Positions 1 to 7,513 of a DNA stretch of 14,814 nt are shown here, piece by piece. Each line of letters begins with the position of its first letter. Within the stretch, counting starts at the first letter, position 1. Under the pieces are notes generated by a model. That model saw only the letters and a program-made list of their open reading frames with translations, did no database searches and was not told the origin of the DNA. The stretch is taken from the NCBI GenBank assembly GCA_030620925.1, contig JAUXIQ010000013.1:1-14814 (forward strand), given 5' to 3'. Made by a program: the position numbers and the translations under genes. The stretch comes from JAUXIQ01 sp030620925 [NCBI: Nitrospinota bacterium] (GTDB lineage Bacteria; JAUXIQ01).

Positions 1-20
1 AGCCTCCAGATTAAACTACC

Positions 21-494
21 CTATTCCTCAATCTCAAAGCAGAAATCGCAGAGGTCGTCTCCTTCCTGGATGGTCTTCGTCCGGGTGAACTTCATCCTAT
101 GATTAAAGCCCTCCACCATGGCCGAATCGCGCCCGCAGGAGAGCAGGTAGCCCAGCTCCGGTATCCCCGCCTCTTCGTACATTTTGACAAAGTCGCATCG
201 TTTAATATTCATGGAGTAATTGGTCTCGCCTTTTTCCACCACCTCCATTTCGTGGGCGCCGCCCGCCGAGAAGGCTTCGGAGGCTTTGGCGAAATGTTCC
301 ATGCTGTTGCCACCCACCATGCTCGCCAACTGGGAGCCGCTCTCCCGGGCCAGGGATTTAATGACTTCTCCGGCTATCTCCAGGGTCTTCTCTTCTCCCA
401 ATTCCTTCATGAAAGCCTTTATCAGCGGCCCTGCGATCCGCGCTTCGATTTCTCTCCTGGTGAGCAAGTCCACTTTGCTTAAATCAGCGCCCAT
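21..494 (-). CDS. L-2-amino-thiazoline-4-carboxylic acid hydrolase family protein
   Basis: This is a 157-residue soluble protein with no signal peptide or membrane segment. The C-terminal half carries the family pattern I recognise: a Cys at 100 in a KRCDF context, then PELGYLLSCGRD (residues 112-123), EGFN (128-131), a basic/Thr stretch, EGDD and a closing CDFCFE (149-154). Named members hydrolyse L-2-amino-thiazoline-4-carboxylate on the route to cysteine, but most family members are uncharacterised, so the substrate here is unknown. Four cysteines (100, 120, 149, 152) could bind a metal or be redox-active; this is inference. The ATG at 492-494 is preceded by GGAGGG about nine bases upstream. 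The gene follows galT by 63 bases on the same strand and is probably cotranscribed with it. The family call is fairly secure; the enzyme activity is not. Confidence 0.75.
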   Translation of the reverse strand: MGADLSKVDLLTRREIEARIAGPLIKAFMKELGEEKTLEIAGEVIKSLARESGSQLASMVGGNSMEHFAKASEAFSAGGAHEMEVVEKGETNYSMNIKRCDFVKMYEEAGIPELGYLLSCGRDSAMVEGFNHRMKFTRTKTIQEGDDLCDFCFEIEE

Positions 495-557
495 CCTTCA
501 TCCCTCCACTTGTCAGATATTACGGACAGCCTCTTCCCGGCTACGATGCGCCGGAGC

Positions 558-1574
558 TCATATCTTCGCCTCCCGCATATATTCAGCCGCCTCTTCGGGC
601 AGGGTGGAGTTGATATAGTATCCGGTGCCCCACTCGAACCCCGCTATGTCGGTAACCCTGGGCATAATCTCCATGTGCCAGTGCCAGTCCGCATCCAGCG
701 TCGACCAGTATCCTTCACGCGCATACCTCACGGGTGCGGTATGGATTATATAGTTATACTGGGGTTTGTTCAAGACTTTGGAGAGCCTGCCCATGGTCCC
801 TATCATTATCCGAGCCAGCTGGTCAAGTCCCTGCTCATCGAGGGAATGGAAATCGGGGGAATGGTTTTTGGGAAGAATCCAGGTCTCAAAGGGAAACCGC
901 GCGGCGAAGGGACAGAAGGCTATGAAACCCTCGTTCTCCTCCACCACCCTCTGCTTCTTGCTCTGCTCTTCCTCGATGATATCGCAGAACACGCACCTCC
1001 CCCTGGCACTATGATACTCTCTGGCTCCCGTCAGCTCCTCTTTGACGCGTTTGGGGGTCACAGGGGTGGCGATGACCTGTGAATGGGGATGACTCAGGGA
1101 GGCGCCCGCTTGTTTCCCCTCGTTCTTGAATATTATTATGTAGCGGAACCTGTCGTCCCTGCCCAGCTCAAGCAGCCTCAGCCTGTAAACGTCGAGAACC
1201 GCCGCCAGGGTTTCAGGGGTGTGCGTCTCTATGCGTTTAACGTGCCGGGGACTTTCGATGATGACCTCGTGGGCTCCCACGCCGTCCATCATCTCGTACA
1301 TCCCCACTTTCCTTCGCGCCTCATCTCCCTCTCCGCTCAGAGCGGGGAACTTGTTGGTGACCACCCGCACCGTCCACCCCGGACCGTCCGGCGGAGAACC
1401 TTGGCGCAGAGCGTAGACCTCGGGGGGCGTCTTCTCTTCGTTTCCCTCGCAGAAAGGGCACTCCCCGGAAGTGTTAACCTCTTCCTCGTGTTCGAAATCA
1501 TGGGGGCGTAGCCCCCTCTGCGGGCTGATGATGACCCATCTTCCGATAACAGGATCTTTTCTGAGCTCTGACAT
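558..1574 (-). CDS. galT: Galactose-1-phosphate uridylyltransferase
   Basis: This enzyme exchanges UMP between UDP-glucose and galactose-1-phosphate (Leloir pathway, cytoplasm). The 338-residue protein opens with SELRKDPVIGRWVIISPQR, the usual GalT N-terminus. Zinc-ligand equivalents are C39 and C42 (CPFC), H111 (SPRH) and H162. SHPHSQ supplies the catalytic H164, which carries the uridylyl intermediate. A second CxxC (194, 197) and the C-terminal HWHMEIMPR motif are also present. I chose the ATG at 1572-1574 over an in-frame ATG at 1590-1592. The family N-terminus starts there, GGGTGG lies ten bases upstream, and the likely transcription start (near 1594) leaves no room for a ribosome site before 1592. 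No galK or galE is visible. The gene lies 209 bases after nuoN with its own promoter, so it need not belong to the nuo transcript. Confidence 0.93.
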   Translation of the reverse strand: MSELRKDPVIGRWVIISPQRGLRPHDFEHEEEVNTSGECPFCEGNEEKTPPEVYALRQGSPPDGPGWTVRVVTNKFPALSGEGDEARRKVGMYEMMDGVGAHEVIIESPRHVKRIETHTPETLAAVLDVYRLRLLELGRDDRFRYIIIFKNEGKQAGASLSHPHSQVIATPVTPKRVKEELTGAREYHSARGRCVFCDIIEEEQSKKQRVVEENEGFIAFCPFAARFPFETWILPKNHSPDFHSLDEQGLDQLARIMIGTMGRLSKVLNKPQYNYIIHTAPVRYAREGYWSTLDADWHWHMEIMPRVTDIAGFEWGTGYYINSTLPEEAAEYMREAKI

Positions 1575-1600
1575 CCGGCCTGTTCCACCCATATAGTCTG

Positions 1601-1630
1601 ATTATAATATTGAGGAACCCTTTTTGTAAA
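1601..1630 (-). promoter_or_regulatory. Sigma-70-type promoter for galT
   Basis: Reading the minus strand, the -35 box TTTACA (1625-1630) and a perfect -10 box TATAAT (1601-1606) are separated by 18 bases. The predicted start near 1594 gives a leader of about 20 bases to the galT ATG at 1574. The -35 box abuts the GC-rich hairpin repeat, and part of the conserved repeat sequence forms the spacer. No experimental evidence is available; the call rests on the boxes and their placement. Confidence 0.55.
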
Positions 1631-1647
1631 CCCCGCCTTCCGCGGGG
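1612..1647. repeat. GC-hairpin repeat, copy 1 (nuoN-galT gap)
   Basis: The hairpin CCCCGC-CTTCC-GCGGGG occupies 1631-1647. With its left flank starting GAGGAACCC it matches 7054-7091 over about 36 bases, with three substitutions and a two-base indel. On the minus strand the stem is followed by TTTAC, a weak T tract, so terminator activity for nuo read-through is possible but not convincing. The flank supplies the spacer of the galT promoter. Confidence 0.7.
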
Positions 1648-1655
1648 CCGCGGAA
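1638..1655. promoter_or_regulatory. Perfect inverted repeat upstream of the galT promoter
   Basis: TTCCGCGG-GG-CCGCGGAA is a perfect 8-base inverted repeat around two bases. It overlaps the 1631-1647 hairpin by ten bases, so in RNA the two stems exclude each other. As DNA it lies about 44-61 bases upstream of the predicted galT start, a position suited to a dimeric regulator. Whether it acts as operator, RNA switch or neither cannot be told from the sequence. Confidence 0.4.
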
Positions 1656-1717
1656 ATAACCGGATCGTCGTTCTCAACTCGGCGTATAGCAGGACCAAGC
1701 ATCCCTCAACAATACAA

Positions 1718-1756
1718 GAGATTCTTCATCACGCCAGGGCGTGATACAGAATGACA
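1718..1756 (+). repeat. Dispersed repeat GAGATTCTTCA...CAGAATGACA, copy 1
   Basis: The ends GAGATTCTTCA (1718-1728) and CAGAATGACA (1747-1756) are shared with a copy in opposite orientation at 14718-14765. The centre differs: here it holds a 7-bp hairpin ATCACGC-CAGG-GCGTGAT (1728-1745). Similar ends recur between genes in many environmental bacterial genomes, from memory. It encodes nothing and lies just after nuoN, where the hairpin may also limit read-through, although no T tract follows. Confidence 0.6.
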
Positions 1757-1783
1757 GGATGGAACGAACATCCTCCGCCCCGA

Positions 1784-3283
1784 TTAAAAGCCGGAGGCGA
1801 GGAACTCCAGGGACCGGGCGACGAACTCCGCCAGGGGAGCCCAGTAGATGCCGAAAAGAATGGTGGGCACCACCAACACGCTCAGGAGGGTGGTATGGAG
1901 GGGGGGGATTTTAAGCCTCGGCTGTTCCGAGCTCTCCACCAGAAACATGGCCTTGATTATGCGGGCGTAATAATAGAGGGACACCACGCTGTTCAGAATC
2001 CCCACAATCGCCAGCCAGTAGAACTCATCCTTGCTGAATATGGCGGCGAAGAGGTAGAACTTCCCGATGAAACCTGCGGTGGGGGGTATGCCCGTGAGGG
2101 AGAAGAGGAAAACGGTCATGGCCACGGCCAGGAAGGGCGCCCGCCAGCCGAGCCCCGCGTAGTCCTCTATTTCCTCGCTGTTGAGCTGGTTGGCCACGAT
2201 GATGACCACCAGGAAGGCCCCTATGTTCATTATAAGGTAGACCACCAGGTAAAAGAGCATGGCCTTGAGGCCCTCGGCGCTGAGGAGGACGAACCCCATC
2301 AGTATGTAACCGGCGTGAGCGATGCTGGAATATGCCAGGAGTCGTTTGATGTTGTTCTGGTTGATGGCTATAAGGTTACCGGCGGTCATGGTTCCGGCGG
2401 AGAGGAGCCCCAGCAGAAGGGGCCACCCGATATCGGAAACGGGCGCCCAAAGGCCCTCCGCTGGACCGGGGCCGGCCATGGCCATGTAAAAAAACCGGAT
2501 GAGCACTGCGAAACCGGCAGCCTTGGGGCCCACGGAGAGGAAGGCGGTGACGGGCGTCGGCGCTCCTTCGTAAACGTCCGGGGTCCACATGTGAAAAGGG
2601 ACGGTGGCGATCTTGTACCCGAAGCCGGCCAGCACGAAGAGTATGGAGACGAACAGCGCGAACTCCGTCGAAGGCGAGGCCGTGCTCAGGGCCTTGTAAA
2701 TCTCCATGAGGTTGGTGCTGCCCGCAAGCCCGTAAAGCAGCGACATGCCGTATATCATTATCCCCGAGGAGACGCCGCCGTATATAACGTATTTCAGGGC
2801 CGCTTCGCTTGACCTGCGCACGCCTTTCAGGAAACCGGCCAGCACGTAGGAGGTTATGCTCACCAGCTCCAGGGAAAGATAGATCATCAGCAGGTCCATG
2901 GATGAGGCCAGCAGGAACATCCCCAGCGTTATCATGAGCAGAAACGCGTAGTACTCGCCCTGGTTCTCGCCTCTCGAGGTATCCGAGGAGATCACCGAGA
3001 TGAGCACGGTGAGGGCCGAGGCGCCTATGAACAGGATCCGGAAGAAACCGGCGAAGGAGTCGAGGGCCAGCATCCCCGTGAACAGGGAGCCCGACTCCCC
3101 GCCCGCATACAAATCAATGGAGAACACCAGCGCCGGCGCCAGACCCGCCAGAGCCACCCAGGCCTGCCACTTCCCCCGCCTCCCCTTAAACGCAAGATCG
3201 AGAACGATGAGGACTATGACCGTCCCGATGAGGGAGGCCTCCGGATAGAAATATTTGAGGCTGGCGATGTTATCCAGTATCAA
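1784..3283 (-). CDS. nuoN: NADH-quinone oxidoreductase subunit N (antiporter-like)
   Basis: This membrane-arm subunit is one of three antiporter-like proton channels of complex I. Its 499 residues match the usual NuoN length, with about 14 hydrophobic helices. Conserved charged residues appear where expected: E139 in LSLEL, K224 in the GYKIATVPFHMW motif, K254 in VGPKAAG, and the later GKF lysine. EGAPTPVTAFLS (239-250) is the family signature. The start is TTG (3281-3283), preceded by AAAGAGGA about six bases upstream. It is the last nuo gene, 107 bases after nuoM, and that gap holds a copy of the GC hairpin. Nothing suggests truncation. Confidence 0.95.
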   Translation of the reverse strand: MILDNIASLKYFYPEASLIGTVIVLIVLDLAFKGRRGKWQAWVALAGLAPALVFSIDLYAGGESGSLFTGMLALDSFAGFFRILFIGASALTVLISVISSDTSRGENQGEYYAFLLMITLGMFLLASSMDLLMIYLSLELVSITSYVLAGFLKGVRRSSEAALKYVIYGGVSSGIMIYGMSLLYGLAGSTNLMEIYKALSTASPSTEFALFVSILFVLAGFGYKIATVPFHMWTPDVYEGAPTPVTAFLSVGPKAAGFAVLIRFFYMAMAGPGPAEGLWAPVSDIGWPLLLGLLSAGTMTAGNLIAINQNNIKRLLAYSSIAHAGYILMGFVLLSAEGLKAMLFYLVVYLIMNIGAFLVVIIVANQLNSEEIEDYAGLGWRAPFLAVAMTVFLFSLTGIPPTAGFIGKFYLFAAIFSKDEFYWLAIVGILNSVVSLYYYARIIKAMFLVESSEQPRLKIPPLHTTLLSVLVVPTILFGIYWAPLAEFVARSLEFLASGF

Positions 3284-3313
3284 CTATATCCTCTTTGAAC
3301 CTCGGGTGGGCGG

Positions 3314-3330
3314 CCCCGCCCGCCGCGGGG
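3314..3330. repeat. GC-hairpin repeat, copy 2 (nuoM-nuoN gap)
   Basis: CCCCGC-CCGCC-GCGGGG has the same stem and loop length as the copies at 1631 and 7075, with a different loop. The outer flanks are less similar. A competing stem GGGCGG/CCGCCC (3308-3321) overlaps it. The run of eight A at 3341-3348 lies on the wrong side to make a terminator for the minus-strand operon, so this copy is better read as a processing or stability hairpin, or a mobile palindrome. Confidence 0.65.
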
Positions 3331-3390
3331 TGCTCCTATTAAAAAAAATTAAAGCCGATGCTTTCGCTATCGTGCATCGCGTATCTCGCA

Positions 3391-4896
3391 TCAAGGAATC
3401 AGCATGGCCAGACCGGCCGCAAACGGACTGGGCGAAAGGCCCTCGATAATATGGCTCAGGGAGACATCGATCATGTCCAGCACGGGCATGGGATAGACGC
3501 CCAGTATCACCACGATGGCGGCCAGGGGCAGCATGGTGAACATCTCCCTCCTGTTTATATCCGGCAGGGTGGCGTATTTGGGGTTCAACGGCCCCAGGAA
3601 CAAGCGCTGCACCGTCCACAGGCAGTATGCGGCGGTGATGACCACGCCGCTCACCGCCAGTATGGTTATCAACCTGTAGACGTTGAAGGCCCCAATCAAA
3701 ACCAGCACCTCACTGATGAAACTGCTCAAGCCGGGCAGGCCCAGCGCGGCGAAGAACGCGAAGCAGGATATGCCGGTGAAGGCGGGCATCTGCTGGGCCA
3801 GACCTCCGAAACCATCTATCTCCCGGTGATGGGCGCGGTCGTAGATGACGCCCACCATCAAGAACAGCATGGCGGTTATGGTGCCGTGGTTGAACATCTG
3901 GAGCACGGCCCCGTTGATGCCCTGCTTTGTGAACACGGATATGCCCAGAAGGACGAAACCCATGTGGCTGATGCTGGAATAGGCCACCAGCTTCTTCAAA
4001 TCTTTCTGGGCCATGGCCACCAATGCACCGTAGATAATATTGATCAACCCCAGCACGGCCAGGAAATAGGAGAAGTGTCCCGTGACCAGGGGCAGCATGG
4101 AGAAGTTTATTCGCAGTATGGCGTAGGCGCCCATTTTCAAGAGGATTCCCGCCAGGATGACGCTGATGGCCGTGGGCGCCTCCACGTGGGCGTCCGGGAG
4201 CCAGGTATGGAATGGGAACACGGGCACCTTGATGGCGAAGGCCACGAAGAACGCCAGCCACACAAGTATGGTCCTGAAGTCCATGCCCACCCCCGACCCG
4301 GCGGCGATGAGCCTGGTCATGTCGAAGGTATGGTCGTTGGTGAAATAGAGATAGAGCATGGCCAGGAGCATCAGCACGCTGCCCAGCAGGGTGTACAGGA
4401 AGAACTTGATGGCCGCGTACTCCCTCCTGGGCCCTCCCCAGATGCCGATGAGGAAGTACATGGGCAGGAGCATTACCTCCCAGAAGATATAGAACAGGAA
4501 AAAATCGAGGGCCGCGAAAACGCCCATCATCCCCGTATCCAGCAGCAGAAAGAGGGCGAAATATCCTTTGACACCCTTGTTTACTCCCCAGGAAGCGAAA
4601 ATGCAGATGAAGCAGAGCAGCGCGTTTAACAGCACCATGATCACGCTCAGGCCGTCCACCCCCATGAAATACTCTATGTTGATGGCCTCGATCCACTTGT
4701 AGTGCTCCACGAACTGAAACTGGTGGGTGGTGCGGTCGAAATTTATGTAGAGCAAGACCGCCAGCGCCAGGGGTATGGCGGTGGCGATAACTCCGACCCT
4801 TTTGATCAGCTCATGTTTGTCCCTGGGCACGCATAAAATAGCAACCGCGCCCGCCAGGGGAATAAAAGTCATTAACGTCAGAATATGGCTCATCAT
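3391..4896 (-). CDS. nuoM: NADH-quinone oxidoreductase subunit M (antiporter-like)
   Basis: NuoM is an antiporter-like proton-translocating subunit of the membrane arm, lying between L and N in the assembled complex. The protein has 501 residues and about 14 helices. Key residues are E140 in FYIFWEVMLLPMYF, K223 in AIKVPVFPFHTWLPDAH, K254 in LLKMGAY, and E396 in SSFISEVLVL, where L and N carry lysine, as is normal for NuoM. The start is ATGATG; the first ATG (4894-4896) has GGGAGG eleven bases upstream, and the second is also possible. It follows nuoL by 35 bases. Its ribosome-site region closely resembles that of galT. Confidence 0.96.
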   Translation of the reverse strand: MMSHILTLMTFIPLAGAVAILCVPRDKHELIKRVGVIATAIPLALAVLLYINFDRTTHQFQFVEHYKWIEAINIEYFMGVDGLSVIMVLLNALLCFICIFASWGVNKGVKGYFALFLLLDTGMMGVFAALDFFLFYIFWEVMLLPMYFLIGIWGGPRREYAAIKFFLYTLLGSVLMLLAMLYLYFTNDHTFDMTRLIAAGSGVGMDFRTILVWLAFFVAFAIKVPVFPFHTWLPDAHVEAPTAISVILAGILLKMGAYAILRINFSMLPLVTGHFSYFLAVLGLINIIYGALVAMAQKDLKKLVAYSSISHMGFVLLGISVFTKQGINGAVLQMFNHGTITAMLFLMVGVIYDRAHHREIDGFGGLAQQMPAFTGISCFAFFAALGLPGLSSFISEVLVLIGAFNVYRLITILAVSGVVITAAYCLWTVQRLFLGPLNPKYATLPDINRREMFTMLPLAAIVVILGVYPMPVLDMIDVSLSHIIEGLSPSPFAAGLAMLIP

Positions 4897-4931
4897 CCGG
4901 CCTGTTTCCTCCCGTGCATAGTTACCATTTA

Positions 4932-7031
4932 TTAAACCACCAGTCGGATCATCACGATGATAAGGATGCCGCCCAAAACGTAGTAAAGATACGTCTGGAT
5001 GCGCCCCGACTGAATTTTTCTGAGCCTGCCGCCGGCGGAAATGGTGCTCTCCGCCAAGCCGTTTACCATACCGTCAATGACCAGGTTGTCGAAGACGCCG
5101 TTGACGCTGGAGAATCGGCGCGTGATCCAGCCTACGCCGTTTACTATGCCGTCTATCACCTTGTCGTCGAACCAGGCCAGGGCGGCGTTTATCCTGAGCA
5201 GGGTTGCGGTGAACACTATATGGTAAAACTCGTCCACATAGTATTTATTCAGAACCGCCCGATAGACCCTCTGAAAACGATCAGCTAACCGGGCCGGATA
5301 GTCGGGGTGTTTCCTGTACATGAAGTTCGCCACGAAAATGCCCGCCAGGACCACTATCACGGAGAACACCATGAGGGTTACTTCCAGGCCGTGAGAACCC
5401 TGCACGGCGGCGGCTCCTTCTTTCGCCGCGGTGGATACCAGCGTGACGCCGGGACTCAGGGCGTGCCCCGCTCCGCCGCCGCCGAAGACGGGTGCCAGGA
5501 AATTGTGTATCCGGTTGGAGCCGCCCAAAATCGCCGGTACGCCGAAATAGCCCCCCAACACCGAGAATAGGGCCAGCACGACGAGGGGAACGGTCATGGC
5601 CCGGGGCGACTCGTGGATGTGGCTTTTAGTATGTTCATCGGCCCTGCACTCGCCGAAGAAAGTCATAAACATCAGCCGGAACATGTAGAAGGCCGTAAGC
5701 CCCGCGACCAGGAAGCCGACTATCCACAGTAAGGAGGGGAGGTTCTCGAAAATGGGGTTAGGCGTGCTGGCGGCCATCCACAGAATCTCGTCCTTGCTGA
5801 AAAAACCTGCGAAGCCGGGGATACCGGTTATGGCCAGGGTGGCCACGAGGAAAGTCCAGAAAGTTACGGGCATGCGCTTTCTCACCCCTCCCATCTCCCG
5901 CATATCCTTCTTGTCGCTCATGGCGTGGATAACGCTGCCCGCGCCGAGGAAGAGGAGGGCCTTGAAGAAGGCGTGGGTCATCAGATGGAAGATGCCCGCG
6001 GAGAAAGCGGCCACGCCCATGGCCATGAACATGTAGCCCAACTGGCTGATGGTTGAATAGGCCAGGACTCTTTTGATGTCGTTCTGTACGGTACCGATGG
6101 AGGCGGCCAGGATGGCCGTGGCCGCGCCCCCCACGGCCACCACGGTCAGCGTAGCGGGTGCCATGAGGTAGAGGAAGTTCAGCCTCCCTATCATGTAGAC
6201 GCCGGCGGTAACCATGGTGGCGGCATGTATAAGCGCGCTAACCGGCGTGGGGCCGGCCATTGCGTCGGGCAGCCATACGTAGAGAGGTATCTGGGCCGAC
6301 TTGCCCGCTGCTCCCACGAAAAAGAAAAGGGTGGCAAGAGTGGCTACACCCACCCCCCACAATTTAACATCCGCAAGCAGATGGGCGTTCTCCTGAAGTT
6401 CCATGAAATTCAGGGTCCACACGCCCCGGCCGGCCATGGCCCAGAACAGGATGAATATCCCTATGATGAAGCCGAAATCGCCTATGCGGTTCACGATGAA
6501 GGCTTTCATCCCGCAGACGGCGTTGTACTTCTCCGTATACCAGAAACCGATGAGCAGATAGGAGCAGAGGCCCACGCCCTCCCAGCCGACGAAGAACAGG
6601 AACAGGTTGTCCCCCAACACCAGCAGCAGCATGAAGAAGATGAACAGGTTGAGGTGCGAAAAGAAGCGCCAGTAGCTCTTGTCGTGCGCCATGTAGCCGA
6701 CGGAATAGACGTGGATCACTAACCCCACGCCGGTGACCACCAGGATCATGATGGCCGACAGGGGGTCAACCAGGAAAGCGGCATCGGCTTTAAGCTTACC
6801 CACCGAAATCCAGGTGTAGAGGTGGTTCGTTAAGTGGCGGTGTTGGGGCGATAACTGGAGGAGGCTGAAGAAGGCCACCATGCCGATGGCGAAGGCCGCC
6901 CCGACCGTCCCGCAGCCCACCCAGCTCACCACTTTCTTGTCCAGCTTGAAGCCCACCAGGCCGTTAAACGCCGCACCTATGAGGGGCAGGAGGACGATCA
7001 CCCAGATGTAATCTTTAACCCACGGCTCCAA
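4932..7031 (-). CDS. nuoL: NADH-quinone oxidoreductase subunit L (antiporter-like)
   Basis: NuoL is the distal proton-pumping subunit and carries the long lateral helix along the membrane arm. The protein has 699 residues. Conserved residues are E151 in VGWEGVGLCSYLL, K244 in AAGKSAQIPLYVWLPDAM, H269 in SALIHAATMV, K357 in HAFFKALLF, and K413 in FFSKDEIL. The C-terminal region repeats VIDGxVNG at 625-632 and 651-658 before a final membrane anchor. The start is TTG (7029-7031), preceded by AAGGA about ten bases upstream. An in-frame TAA six codons upstream excludes a longer form. A 176-base gap separates it from nuoK, the longest inside the operon, with a terminator-like hairpin in it. Confidence 0.96.
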   Translation of the reverse strand: MEPWVKDYIWVIVLLPLIGAAFNGLVGFKLDKKVVSWVGCGTVGAAFAIGMVAFFSLLQLSPQHRHLTNHLYTWISVGKLKADAAFLVDPLSAIMILVVTGVGLVIHVYSVGYMAHDKSYWRFFSHLNLFIFFMLLLVLGDNLFLFFVGWEGVGLCSYLLIGFWYTEKYNAVCGMKAFIVNRIGDFGFIIGIFILFWAMAGRGVWTLNFMELQENAHLLADVKLWGVGVATLATLFFFVGAAGKSAQIPLYVWLPDAMAGPTPVSALIHAATMVTAGVYMIGRLNFLYLMAPATLTVVAVGGAATAILAASIGTVQNDIKRVLAYSTISQLGYMFMAMGVAAFSAGIFHLMTHAFFKALLFLGAGSVIHAMSDKKDMREMGGVRKRMPVTFWTFLVATLAITGIPGFAGFFSKDEILWMAASTPNPIFENLPSLLWIVGFLVAGLTAFYMFRLMFMTFFGECRADEHTKSHIHESPRAMTVPLVVLALFSVLGGYFGVPAILGGSNRIHNFLAPVFGGGGAGHALSPGVTLVSTAAKEGAAAVQGSHGLEVTLMVFSVIVVLAGIFVANFMYRKHPDYPARLADRFQRVYRAVLNKYYVDEFYHIVFTATLLRINAALAWFDDKVIDGIVNGVGWITRRFSSVNGVFDNLVIDGMVNGLAESTISAGGRLRKIQSGRIQTYLYYVLGGILIIVMIRLVV

Positions 7032-7053
7032 CTGATTTTTGTCCTTTTATATC

Positions 7054-7091
7054 GAGGAAACCTTTTTGGAAAAACCCCGCCTCCCGCGGGG
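7054..7091 (-). terminator. GC-hairpin repeat, copy 3; possible attenuator before nuoL
   Basis: On the minus strand, CCCCGC-GGGAG-GCGGGG (7075-7091) extends by an A-T pair to seven base pairs and is followed directly by TTTTT, the form of a rho-independent terminator. It lies inside the operon, 44 bases before nuoL. If active it would be partial, since nuoL, nuoM and nuoN need the same transcript. It is the third copy of the stem also found at 1631 and 3314, and shares its flank with the first. A TATAAA at 7046-7051 has no matching -35 box and would leave no room for a leader. Confidence 0.5.
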
Positions 7092-7207
7092 TCAAACTCC
7101 TCACAAAAACCTCTATGAATGTCGTTCGCTATAGCCTCACTACGCCTTATCAGAAAGGGTTATTCGTGAAACACCTGATACTCGTAAAAAGGGATATCCC
7201 TGCAAAC

Positions 7208-7513
7208 CTACTCTCTGAGTGTGCTGGCTTCGTCGGCGTCGATCGTCCTGAACTGCTGATATATGGAAAGCACTATGGCCAGGGCCACCACCGATTCTGC
7301 GGCCGCCAATACGATCACGAATATGGCGAACATCTGACCGCCCATCGACGAGGTGGTGTAGTGCGAGAAAGCCACGAAGTTTATACTTGCCGAGTTGAGG
7401 ATCAATTCCACGCCCATGAGTATGGCCACTGCATTCCTCCGGGAAACCACAACGTAGACCCCCAGGGAGAACAGAATCGCACTCAGCACCAGAAAGTGAT
7501 TGAGGCCCACCAT
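7208..7513 (-). CDS. nuoK: NADH-quinone oxidoreductase subunit K
   Basis: NuoK is a small membrane subunit at the hinge between NuoJ/A/H and the antiporter-like subunits. Its 101 residues form three helices. The buried glutamates of the proton path are present: E36 in MGVELILN and E73 in AAAESVVALAI, matching E36 and E72 of the E. coli protein. The N-terminal LNHFLVLSAILFSLGVY is typical. The ATG (7511-7513) directly follows the nuoJ TAG, and GGGGGG lies nine bases upstream, so translation is probably coupled to nuoJ. Confidence 0.96.
   Translation of the reverse strand: MVGLNHFLVLSAILFSLGVYVVVSRRNAVAILMGVELILNSASINFVAFSHYTTSSMGGQMFAIFVIVLAAAESVVALAIVLSIYQQFRTIDADEASTLRE

Noticed and set aside
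1575-1592. Upstream ATG extension of galT (six extra residues)
   Set aside because: It would cover the ribosome site and start almost at the predicted transcript start; the GalT family N-terminus begins at the second ATG.
1751-2812. Long plus-strand open frame (353 codons) across nuoN
   Set aside because: It is antisense to nuoN, and its His/Gly/Glu-rich translation is what the reverse complement of a membrane-protein gene gives. No family resemblance.
3341-3348. Run of eight A near hairpin copy 2 as part of a terminator
   Set aside because: On the minus strand the T run comes before the hairpin, and on the plus strand the hairpin is followed by A, not T; neither direction fits.
3358-4629. 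Long plus-strand open frame (423 codons) across nuoM
   Set aside because: Antisense shadow of nuoM, rich in His, Gln, Gly and Glu with no domain; nuoM itself is unmistakable.
3710-4696. 328-codon minus-strand frame inside nuoM
   Set aside because: Out-of-frame reading of nuoM rich in His, Arg, Gly and Pro; no independent support.
7042-7096. Promoter for nuoL from TTGACC (minus strand) and TATAAA
   Set aside because: The two boxes are 38 bases apart, and a start from TATAAA would fall after the nuoL ribosome site.
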